Below, piece after piece: positions 1-10,000 of a stretch of 64,000 bases of DNA. The translations under genes were made by a program, and so were the position numbers. Numbering within the stretch: position 1 is the stretch's first letter; each line of letters opens with the position of its first letter. The stretch covers positions 16,434,840 to 16,498,839 of the forward strand of contig NC_135183.1 in NCBI RefSeq assembly GCF_041146795.1, given 5' to 3'. The stretch comes from Maylandia zebra (taxonomy: Eukaryota > Chordata > Actinopteri > Cichliformes > Cichlidae). Under the pieces are notes generated by a model that was given only the letters and a program-made list of their open reading frames with translations, was not told the DNA's origin and did no database searches.

Positions 1-120
1 TCTACTATTCCTTTCTTTTTTTCTATTTTAAATCATGCTTTTTATTTGTTTTTGTTTTTTAATGTCTCTGTAAAGCACTTTGAATCGCCTTGCTGTTGAA
101 TTGTGCTATACAAATAAACT
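1..120 (+). repeat. 3' end of an L2/Rex-type LINE or derived SINE
   Basis: The stretch ends with a motif typical of fish L2-like retroposons: 'ctgtaaagcactttgaat', then 'gctatacaaataaactt' and a short 'gccttgcctt' repeat tail. The tail sits at the right, so the element is on the plus strand and most of it lies outside the window. It occupies the intron before the missing last irf5 exon. The family name is from memory of such tails, not a search. Confidence 0.6.
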
Positions 121-441
121 TGCCTTGCCTTTTCATGAATTTCCAATGGGAGCTGACACTGACTATTTCCTGGCATCTGCAGGACTGAGCTCTGACTCGG
201 GTCATGTTGTTTAGTTAGGAGTTTGGAGACAGACAGGTTCTTCACAGCAACATCAGCCAATAGGAAGTACTGAGGCTGCTCAGGAGGAGGTAAGTGATGT
301 AGTGAAGGTTAACTGGAGGTGGAGGGGTGGAGCTCATAAAGATTCTGGTTCTGACGTGTTCGGACCCAAGGCTTCTTCATTTTTTTGCACTTGTTATAAA
401 ACCGTTAGCACTGCCACTCAGTTTAAGCTCTGCCCCCTCAC

Positions 442-3095
442 CTGCACCATAATAAGCTTCTTCTCTTTCGGTTTATTGTCGGGCCAGTCCTCCCCGAAGC
501 AGAAGTAGATCTCGAAGGGCGGCGGATTCGGGGCTTCGCCTTTCTGGAACAAGATCAGCCCTGCGGACAGAAGCATGTCGGTTAGAACATATCAGGCAGC
601 ATGTCAACAATCCCGCACACCAAACTCACCTTGCAGGAAGTCATTGAGGCTGAAGACCTTGATCTTCTTCTCTCTCTCCATGGGGTTGGACGGGCCGTGT
701 TCTGGCATGCCCGGTCCAGACCAGAACACCTTACACTGGCAAAGGCGGACGGCGTAAATGTCCTGCTCACAGATCTCCAGGATCAGGCCGCGGTCCATCA
801 CGTCCAGCAAGGCCTCGGTGTAAAATCGCTGTTTCTCGTTCTGCATCTCTGATGTTCCCGGGAACAGCACCTGCTGGAGGTTGACAGGTCCGAACAGGTC
901 CACCTGCTCTGGGGTCGGTTCCAGGTGTCCGTAGTACAGCCGGCAGCCCTGAGGGTTACTGACGGTCAGAGAGCCCATTGTACGGCCCCGGTACTGGAAC
1001 TTCAGGTCCAGATCTGTTACTATAGCAACACGAGATACAGGACCATTACTGTGCCAGTAGAGGGGGGACCATGAATTAGCAACAGTCACCACAGTAAAGC
1101 CACCAAAACAAATCGTTATCGGGACAAGAAATGACATCAGGGTATGAGATTTTGGTCATAAAGCACAGCCCTAATGTTCACCTGTGAATGCGCAGGTGAA
1201 CCTCATGGGTCTGTGAAGGTAACCCTGAGCTCTGCTTTGTGGTGCTGTATTGTTAAAGTGTGACATCAGAGTTGGTTTGATGGTAAACTGTCTGAGCAGC
1301 GCCACGTGTGGTAGCGTTTTAGCCCTGAATCTGTGACAGGAAACTGCATTAGAGGTCAGGACTCACGTGGGACGCTGCTCAGCAGGTCGTACTTGCAGGG
1401 CTGGTGGTTCTGAGGCTCTGCCTGGTTCTCGACGCCCACCATGCCGCTGGCCTCCATTAGGTCCGGCTCTGGTTGCGCAGTGGCAGCGTTCAGATCCTGA
1501 AGTCTATTATGGAGGAAGTGTGCCTGACCCTGGAGATCAGAGGTCATGGTGATGTCAGGAAGCAGAGGCACTGGGATATGCGGTGGTCCAAATGTCCCGT
1601 TAGGGGGTAGGCTGAACTGGTTCATCTCTGAGGGAGCCGGGAAGGAGGCAAAGGGGGCGGAGTCACTCAGCCTGGGGTCTAAGGAGACATGGCATCATCA
1701 CATTACATCAACAGCCACAGTGTTTCCATGGTGACACTGAGTCGAAGGTGTACTTACTGATGGAGAGGTCCATCAGGTTCGGCATCTGAAAGGATCAAAG
1801 TGTTTCGGTCAGTCACGTGAGAACATGTCAGACTGTTTACATCATATGATCGTTCTCACCTCCTCGTCATCGTCCTCAGCGCCGTCTGAAACACAAAACG
1901 GGGATCATCACTTCCTGTCATCATTGCACATCAGAAGGTTACAGTCATGCAGGTGAAGCTCACCTGCATGACTCCCGGGGTGCTCGCACACTTCGTAGAT
2001 CTTGTACGGCTGGACCGGCGTCTCTTTGGTGCCATCATACTTCAGCTGAAACTCGCGGCTTTTGTTCAGAGCACAGCGCAGATTTGCCTTCCACTTGGCA
2101 GGGTCGGGTTCATCTACTCCCTCCTGGTACTTCCCCGTCTCCAGAGCCCATGCCTAGGACACACAGACCAGGGCATAACTCACATCTGACAGATAGGACT
2201 CACCTGTGCTCAAGCTGAGAGATGTTTTGCTGTGCCAGCAGTTTCCCTTTGTTTCCAGTGTTTATCATAGGCAACCCTACTCAAAGTCAATAAACACTCA
2301 GACTGACACACAAAAGAGGAAGCAGTCAGCAGAGGAGGAGGAAGTGACATCATCACCTGTGTTCAAACTGAAGTTGTTCAAAAACTGTGAAACGAAACTC
2401 CGCTGGAAGGAGGAAGTCAAACGCCTACTTCCTCTTCACATGTGTCACTCAAGAACCCGCTTGTAGTTTTTACTTTGGTTTGTCTGTGTGTGTGTCCGTG
2501 TATGTGTGTGTCCTTGTATCTGTTTTTGTGTGTGTTTGTGCACATGTGTGCATCTGTCCGTCTGCGTGTGTTTGTATTTGTGTACATGTTTAGACATCTT
2601 GTGAGGACAGAAAAAATGGTATGCTACTATACTTGTAGGGACTAACAATTACCTATGAGGACAAAATGTGTCACCATGTGGTATTAGTGACAGGGTTACA
2701 ATTAGCTTACTTAGGATTAGGCTGTGGGTTAGGATTCAGCATTCATTTTTGATGGTTGGGGTTAGGGAAAGCATTATGAAATGAGACGAGGTCCTCACAA
2801 AGATATGAAAACGAGTGTGCGTTACTATTTTCTGTAAAAAAAAGTTTTTTGAAACTTGAAACATGATCACAGCAGATGCTATATCAGAGGTTAGAGGTCA
2901 GGTGTGAAGGGTTAACCTGACCTTGAAGATGGTGTTCTCCTCGTCTGACACGGGCGTGTGGCGCGTGGCGTGTTTCCAGGGGATCTGGAAGAGGCGGTGG
3001 TCCGCGCTGAGCCACTGCAGACCGGGGTACCTGCCGCTGTTCACCTGAGCCAGCAGCCAGGGCTTCAGGCGGACACGCCGGGGCTGGACGCTCAT
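442..3095 (-). CDS. irf5: Interferon regulatory factor 5 (partial, 3' end off the left edge)
   Basis: Transcription factor of the IRF5/IRF6 branch, acting downstream of Toll-like receptor/MyD88 signalling to switch on type I interferon and inflammatory cytokine genes. Seven coding exons join in phase: 2922-3095, 1964-2153, 1860-1885, 1758-1785, 1367-1678, 630-1019 and 442-560 (413 codons in view). The N-terminus [18 protein letters not shown] opens the IRF DNA-binding domain (about residues 8-120) with all five tryptophans of the family (KPWL, LQWL, IPWK, AWAL, AKWK). An acidic and proline-rich linker follows, with DGAEDDDEE. The IRF-association domain starts at [12 protein letters not shown] and includes [11 protein letters not shown] and [15 protein letters not shown]. 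The final exon or exons, which carry the end of this domain, are not found before position 1, so the gene is cut by the window edge. IRF6 is the close alternative; nearby atp6v1f and the LTDLDLKF/ELxLFQKGE-type region favour IRF5. Confidence 0.88.
2470..2830. repeat. GT-rich tract plus dispersed repeat in irf5 intron
   Basis: An imperfect GT/TGTGTC-rich tract (about 2478-2590) is followed by a unit bounded by 'gtgaggaca' near 2600 and 'gaggtcctcacaaag' near 2788, so its ends are inverted copies of one another. The GGTTAGG-rich middle resembles a small non-autonomous repeat common in fish genomes. No coding potential was seen. Confidence 0.4.
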
Positions 3096-3307
3096 GCTGG
3101 GAGGACTGGGAGCGAGAGAGGATTCGCTCAGACCGCGGAAACGGTCCCTGAGCACGAGCCGCTTCTGACACTTCGGAGCTTTGAATTGATAACTGTAATA
3201 AGTGAAAAATTGTCGAGGAATTGGTTTTTGATCGAACTGTTTCACTCCGCGCGGGTTCACGAGCACAGATACATGACTGCGTGTGCGCGCTGGGCGGATG
3301 GACTCAC

Positions 3308-3540
3308 CTGGCCGGGTCCGGTCCTGGTTCAGAGTCTGCGCGCTGTGTTCCTCCTCTGCGGCGTGACGTCAGCAAACAAACAAACAAAGGAACAAAAACA
3401 AACAAACAGAGGGCGGCGGAGCGCTGAAGGGCCGGAGAAAAGTCCCGAGACAAACTCGTCCTCAGTCCGATCACATGACGTCAAGTTAACTTGAAGGAAA
3501 ACTGCTTCCGGTGGCAGATCAGCTCTCGACAAAATAAAGC
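3308..3540 (-). promoter_or_regulatory. irf5: irf5 non-coding first exon and promoter region
   Basis: On the minus strand a strong splice donor (CCAG|GTGAGT) ends at 3308. A pyrimidine-rich acceptor (GCTCCCAG) lies just upstream of the irf5 start codon, so a non-coding leader exon is likely between 3308 and roughly 3480. The region is CpG-rich and holds a CRE-like TGACGTCA-related core ('gtgacgtcagc' near 3363). The transcription start is not determined. Confidence 0.4.
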
Positions 3541-3869
3541 TTCCGCAGAAGTTATTTAAAAAAAACAGAAAGAGTCAAACTGATGCACAGTTACTTAAAT
3601 AGCCATCCCCGAGGAACCCTAACCATGCATCTGTTTGAGAGGAACCAGGGCCCTGTGCTTCGTACGTCGCTACATCCAAGATCAAATGAAACATCCAAGA
3701 CCAAATCATCGCGCTAACTCTGAGCTCGCTATTCCGGTTCCCCGAACACACCTGTTGTTGACGATTAGTATAGCTGGATGAAGTAATGTGAGATCACTGG
3801 GTGGCCCAACAGGGGCTACGCATCGATAGTAGAAACATTGATCGGCAACCCTTTGATTGGTCGGCGAAA

Positions 3870-4034
3870 ATGTCGAAGGAGCGCGCTCGGTATTTTTCGG
3901 CAGCAGAGCAAGAACTCTTGAGTGAGGGATTTCAGGAGTTTCAGAGTTTAATTAAAACGCAAGGGAACACTGCAAAGGCTGCAAAAGCAAGGAGAGAGGG
4001 CTGGCAGAAAGTTACTGACAAATTAAACTCGTAA
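3870..4034 (+). pseudogene. Harbinger Myb/SANT-like DNA-binding protein, first exon
   Basis: Starting at the ATG at 3870 the frame reads MSKERARYFSAAEQELL and on through TAKAAKARREGWQKV. This is a trihelix/Myb-SANT-like helix pattern with the conserved aromatic spacing (RYF...F.EF...GW) of the accessory protein encoded by PIF/Harbinger transposons, which helps the transposase enter the nucleus and bind DNA. The frame stops at 4034 just after a splice-donor-like 'cgtaagt', so this is probably exon 1 only; no second exon was identified. Confidence 0.6.
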
Positions 4035-4035
4035 G

Positions 4036-4262
4036 TAATTTAATAATAACAATAATAATAATGGAGTGGATTTATATAGCGCTTTTCAAGGCACCCAAAG
4101 CACTTTACAATAGCACTATTCAGTCACTCTCACATTCACACACTGGTGGAGGCAGCTACGGTTGTAGCCACAGCTGCCCTGGGGCAGACTGACAGAAGCC
4201 AGGCTGCCATATTGCGCCATCGGCCCCTCTGGCCAACACCAGTAGGCGGTAGGGTAAATTTA
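4036..4262 (-). mobile_element. SINE with L2-like tail inserted in the Harbinger element
   Basis: Read on the minus strand the unit ends in 'aaagcgctatataaatcca' followed by an (ATT)n tail, which is the shared 3' end of L2-mobilised SINEs in fish. The body matches the plus-strand SINE at 40131-40440 in layout (a 'cagctgccctggggcagac'-type block on plus). The 5' tRNA-like head is not clear here, so the copy is probably 5'-truncated. Confidence 0.6.
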
Positions 4263-4539
4263 TCATATCACACCATATTATCCAATATTATATTACATTA
4301 TATTATATTATAATATGTTATATTATATCCCCTTTCACATTAGAGCCACAACAGGACCCACTAGAACATGGGAACAAGTAAAAGTGAAATATAAGAATAT
4401 TCTACAGAATGGTAATATTTATCACTTATATTGCTTGTCGTCTCTTGGAAAGAGACCCTGGAATACTCTGTTTGTTTGTTCATAACAGCAACCAAGAAAA
4501 GGGCAGAGCAAAAAAAAAGACAGGTGGTGGTCCTGCATC

Positions 4540-4750
4540 CCCTCGTCAACAAGTTGGTTAAGTGAATAATACCCTCACGGGAAAATCGATATCTCTCTAT
4601 GAGCACACTGTCGCGCTGAGCTAAAGGATCCTGTCTGTCCCGCAATATACGCTGAATTCTGAGGACTCTCCTTATCAATCTCGCACCTTCCGCAATGGGT
4701 TGCTCGCGTAAACGGACAGGACATGGCTGCGACAGACTTCCCAAATCCAC
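4540..4750 (-). pseudogene. Harbinger transposase, N-terminal fragment
   Basis: The minus frame reads IAEGARLIRRVLRIQRILRD then RQDPLAQ, and ends in YRFSREGIIHLTNLL. This matches the start of the PIF/Harbinger (HARBI1-like) transposase, in which 'xERYRFSRxGIxxLxxLL' is conserved. After about 4540 the frame runs into unrelated residues and the DDE catalytic domain is missing. It lies opposite the Myb-like ORF inside the same terminal inverted repeats. Confidence 0.65.
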
Positions 4751-5217
4751 CTTGGATTTTATAGCCGTGGTCTCTCATCTTGATTACACGAAGTAATTTA
4801 CAATTACTACTCTGAAATATGAATTACATCTGTAATAATCACATACATGTAATAGAATGTTAATAGTACATTTCCCTTTTTTAGGGAATGACCTGTATGT
4901 ATCTGTGTGAAATCAATAAAAGGATCAAGTGCTGCATTATCTTTAGTTACATTGATGTTATTTATTTATGGTGAAACAGTGGTGGAATATCGCTGTTGCT
5001 TTCGTATGAATGACGCGGACATACCTGCGGCCTGATCCTGTAAACATCCTGTTTACATAAAGTAAACCTGCTCCCCAGCAGGTTTACGCTTACGGCTCTG
5101 TTGCTATGACAGCAAGTCCCGGATGGGCTTCGGGGAACCGAACGATCCAGGATCACGCGAAATCGTCAACAATCTCATCCAGCTAACTCACTTAGCGCGG
5201 TACGAAGAACAGGCCCC

Positions 5218-7037
5218 TGGACAGAACCACACCGCAACAAACAAACATCCTGACAGTTCTAAACGCTGAATCTTTTATTGTGAAGGTGTGTCAGGCGGCA
5301 TCCGGCGAGTTACGCCTCTCTTCAGGTAACTTTACGGACTTTGTTTTCTTTGGTAGTCTCCAGGATCCTCCCTTCCTCCTTCCGGAAACTTAAAACAAGC
5401 GTTTAGTTTTTGTTGACCTGTTTATCACAAACAATCAATATCCATTCAGAAAGAATTAATCAGAATAAAACAAAGAGCACAACAGAAATTTGACAGATAC
5501 CAATGAAAAATATTAAATAAAATGTGTTTTATTATCAGACATTATCAGTGCAGGTAATCAATACTGATCCGTTTTATAAATTTTTCTTTATGTGTTTAAT
5601 ATGCTTTTTTCTGCAACACGATGATGTCACAAGGACTACCGGTCACGTGATCTCTCACTGGAAACATGATAACTGTTTTTAGTGTGAAGAAGAGCCAGGG
5701 AGAAGTGAGGAAGGTGAAGAGCTTTAGCTTCCACCTCGAGAGCTGCAGTAGGGGATGATGATTTTTTTTTTACAACCAAAAAAAGAAGAAACTGATCAAT
5801 AGTCCTGATTGATAAACATGAACACAAGACTGACTCCTCAGGTGACAGGTTAGGGTAAGGTAAATGTAATGTATGTTTGCACTGATTGCCGATCACGCTT
5901 CAACTGAGTCGTCCTCGGTCAGAAGGAATGGTACTCCACAGTGATGTAGTTCAAATAACTTTACTAAGGAGGTGGCAGATGACATCAACAGGATGTACAG
6001 CGTTGGTAGGGAGGCATTACAGTATTCACATGCAGGTAAAGGGGGTGTGAGTGTGTATATGGGTGTGTGTGGTCATCTGTAAACAGAAAAACAAACATTT
6101 GTATTAACCACTATGGATAGCAGTGTACCCCTTCTACAGTACTGTGGGTTTCCAGCGTAATGTTATACAATCTGCCATAACCTCATGGCCACTAGATGGC
6201 ACCCTAAGACCATAAATTAATTTCTGGCTCGGATATACATTGGCAAACCAGACCTCTGCAGATTACAACGCTTCAGAGAATAAACATAGTAAATAGTTAC
6301 ATCCACCTACAACCACAATGCTTGACAGTAAGTCATATATGGAATGAAATCTGGGCTGAACACAAGCCTGCCTGTAGTAGGTCAAAAAACATATCTTAGC
6401 GATAGCAACGGGACTAGCCTCTTACGTAGCAAATTACACAGATAAAGTCAAACAAGCATCACTCTCATCTTACAATACTCACATGGTAAGCACGCACACA
6501 GTATTAACTCACACAGGAATGCAAGTAAATACGTTATCCTCCGACACACCTCCCATCTGTGCAGAACTGCACTGAACACGTTCCCAACCGGAAGTACAGA
6601 TACCGAGGTGCATCATGGGTAACGTAGTATAAACAGTTACAATGAACAAGCGGACTTTTAACAGTAAAGGATGGATGGACAGACAAATGGATACCTGGAT
6701 TGATGATGGCTGGATGGACGGACAGATGGCTGGGTTGATTTTACAAATGTGTCTGTAAAATCCTGATTTATTAAAGTCGAGATCTGATTATCAGAACAAA
6801 ATTAATTAATCTTCTGGAAACAATAAAAAGACTGACATCATTAAAAGTTTGTTTTTATTTTTGAACTTTTTTTCTCCACAAAAAACCCCCAATAAGGCCG
6901 CCAGAAGAAAAAAAAGTGAATCACGAGTATGACTAAAGTACAGTTTGGATTCCTGCTCTTTAATTGGCTGAATATGTGACTAGTTTCTTTCTGGTTTCTG
7001 ATTGGTAGGGTTTGGACACCAGTGGCATCTCCTCTGA
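5218..7037. other. Intergenic irf5-cdhr5 stretch, no gene found
   Basis: No frame here looks coding. The block around 5880-6645 has the uniform look of a single inserted repeat (minus strand beginning TGTAACTG) and could be a solo LTR or another dispersed repeat, but its ends and target duplication could not be fixed. A GGATGG/GACAGATGG-like tract lies at 6669-6730. A TTTATT at 6854-6859 is a likely poly(A) signal for the minus-strand cdhr5 gene. Confidence 0.4.
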
Positions 7038-10000
7038 TCAATCAGTCTTCATGTTTTCGTCTCTCTGAGGCATCCCAGTGTTGACTGCTGGTATGTCTTC
7101 ACCATGAATACTTGCGGGCTCAACTGGCAACCTCAGATCCTCCCAGGTGTGAGCTCCACCTTCATGTTTCTCTGCAACAGTAAACAGGTGTGATGATGAT
7201 GATGGAGGAGGAAGAGGGGGTCTGGTCCTGCTCTCTCCAGGCTCGCTGAGCTGTGATGATGATGGAGGAGGAAGCAGAGATGGCCTCCTGGTGTAAACTC
7301 CTTGTCTGCCATGAAAACTGCCAGACTGACGAGTAAAAGCTCTGCTGCCGTGTGACGACTCGTCCACGAAGACAGGTGGGCTGCTCACCTGAGAATCACA
7401 CAGCACAGGTCAGTCTCTCACCTGAGTCAGACTGCGCATAAAGTCCTGCTATAAACAGGAGCTAAAGAGGAACCAATGTGTTAAATAGTAAAATCATGAC
7501 ATCAATGAAAGCTGTGTTTGAGGACTTCAGGATCTACTGTTCACCACATGACACGAGTACTGAAACCACAGGAAGCGACATCACATTCAGAATAACTCAC
7601 CATGTGAAACCACAGTAACCTCTGCAGAGAGATGACACACATGACTCAGTTTAATATCTGAGACACAACAGATTTTATCATCTGAACCTGTGAGCGGAAC
7701 AAACCTCAGAAACAGCAGTCTGAATATGTGATGCTGCAGAAACGCTCTAGACAACAGTTTAACATCTCAGTCTGACTCATAGCTTCATGTTTCAGGCGGT
7801 TCAGCAGAATGAACACAGCATTTATTTCCTCATGAAATTTCAAACAAAAGACTATTCAAAGATTTCTAACCTGTGGTTTAATAAAACGGGTCAAAGAGGC
7901 AGCTGTCATAGGCTTCAACACCAACTCCATGAAAGGTGGATGGGTGGATGATGAATTACATCACATTAGACCCTCATGCTCTCTGTCCGGCTGGTGTGTG
8001 AAATTCAAACACCCCCTCAGGTGTGTTAAAGGTTTTACTTCGTACCACATTGGGATGTTTTCCGAAGGCGATGGCGGGGCGATCCTCAGGGTTCTGCACG
8101 CGTCTCCTATGGACGGTCCAAAGTAGCAGAAACAGAATCGCAGAGAGCAGCACGATGAGGATAAGCACAGCGATTCCTCCTGCCAGCGTGCTGTCCACGT
8201 CTCCAAACAACTGTTGCTCCTTGAACGCACCACTTGGCACTGAAACACAGAAGTTATTTCAGTAAAAGCATCATGGGAGCTGTGAATGTGTGTGTGTGTT
8301 TATCTAATAAAGGAAACAGATCAATGTCCTTCCTACTCATCAAAGAATTAGTGATCAGTTACCTTTGACCGCTCGCATTCAGTCCCCTCTTGTAAGTAAG
8401 TAAGTAAAATTTTATTTATATAGCACATTTCTAAATAAAAGATCACAAAGTGCTTCACAAGGTATAAGACAAAAACAGACAAAAGTTAACAAAATGCAAT
8501 TCTAAAAAGATGTGTTTTTAGTTGTTTTTTAAAAGTGAGTCCGCAGATCTTAGGTTCTGAGGAAGAGCGTTCCACAGTCTGGCGGCCACAGTGGCAAAAG
8601 CTCTGTCTCCCTTGGTTTTCAGCCTTGTATGCTGAATAACACGTAGGCCCTGATCACAAGACCTCAGTGACCTACTAGGGACATAGGGCTGTAAAAGTTC
8701 AATGATGTAGGCTGGTGCTTATCCTTGAAGAGCTTTAAATGTCAGAACCAGTATCTTAAAATGGACTCTGAATTCAACGGGGAGCCAGTGCAGCTGTATA
8801 AGCAACGGTGTTACATGAGAGTACTTAGATGTTTTTGTCAGAAGCCTTGCTGCAGCATTTTGGACAATCTGCAGACTGCAGTTTTTGTTTAGACATGTAA
8901 ACAGTGAATTACAGTAGTTCAATCATGGTGAAATGAATGCATGAATAACAATCTCCAGTTCAGTATGAGATACTAAAGGGCTCAATTTAGAAATGCTTCT
9001 TAAATGATAGAAGCAGGACTGAACCAGAGATTTGACGTGAACATCCAGGGTAAGAGCAGAATCAAAGGTTACCCCTAGGTTCCTGATAGACGATTTCACA
9101 AATGTTGAAAGAGGACCAAGAGCATTCATTATGTTAGGTACATGTCTGTCTGGAGCACATACAAGGACTTCGGTCTTTTCTTCATTAAGTTGGAGGAAGT
9201 TGTCAGCCATCCAACCTTTGATGGATTCTAAGCACACATTTAGAATCTGCAGCTTAGAAACATCTTCTGGTTTAAAAGAAATATATAGCTGGATGTCATC
9301 TGCATAGCAGTGGTAGCGAATGTCCTCAAAGGGGCTCAAAATATGCCGGAGAGGAAGTAGATATATTAAAAACAATAAGGGCCCCAGCACAGAATGTTGT
9401 GGCACACCATAGGACAGGGACGTGGAAGATGACCTGTACTTAGAGACCGCCACAGAAAAGTATCATTCATAGAGATATGAGGAGAACTACTCTAAGGCAG
9501 ACCCAGATACACCAACCCAGTATTTCAGCCTTTCAAGAAAAATGTAATGGTCAACGGTGTCAAAGGCTGACGTGAGGTCCAACATTAGGAGTACAGAACA
9601 TTTTTCTGCATCGTTTTGCATCAGAATGTCACTGGAAACTCTAAGAAGGGCTGTCTCAGTAGAATGAGCTCCACAAAAGCCAGACTGAAATTTGTCAAAT
9701 ATATTATTGAATGTGTGAATGTGAGTGTGAATGGTTGTCTGTCCCTATGTGTTAGCCCTGCGACAGACTGGTGACCTGTCCAGGGTGTACCCCGCCTTTC
9801 GCCCTATGACAGCTGGGATAGGCTCCAGCGCCCCCCGCGACCCTGAAAAGGAGAAGCGGAAGCGAATGGATGGATGGATGGATGGATGGATATATTATTA
9901 TGTTTGTCTAAAACTGCTGTAAGCTGCTTAGCCACAACCTTCTCTAATATCTGAGCAATTAACAGTATTTTTGAGATTGGTCTGTAATTGCTAGTGAGAG

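Larger units (their letters stand above)
3648..5217. mobile_element. PIF/Harbinger DNA transposon, degenerate
   Basis: Terminal inverted repeats: the left end reads GGGCCCTGTGCTTCGTACGTC and the reverse complement of the right end reads GGGGCCTGTTCTTCGTACCG. Inverted similarity continues inside (GTTGACGAT, AGCTGGATGA). Two remains typical of Harbinger lie inside in convergent order: a Myb/SANT-like DNA-binding ORF on plus (3870-4034) and the start of a transposase on minus (about 4540-4750). A SINE has inserted between them. A clean 3-bp target duplication could not be fixed. The transposase catalytic core is absent, so the copy is not autonomous. Confidence 0.75.

Noticed and set aside
442-3095. 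Reading the IRF gene as IRF7, because cdhr5 and drd4 are IRF7's neighbours in human
   Set aside because: The DNA-binding start [20 protein letters not shown] and the IRF-association domain [12 protein letters not shown] belong to the IRF5/IRF6 branch; IRF7 differs clearly in both.
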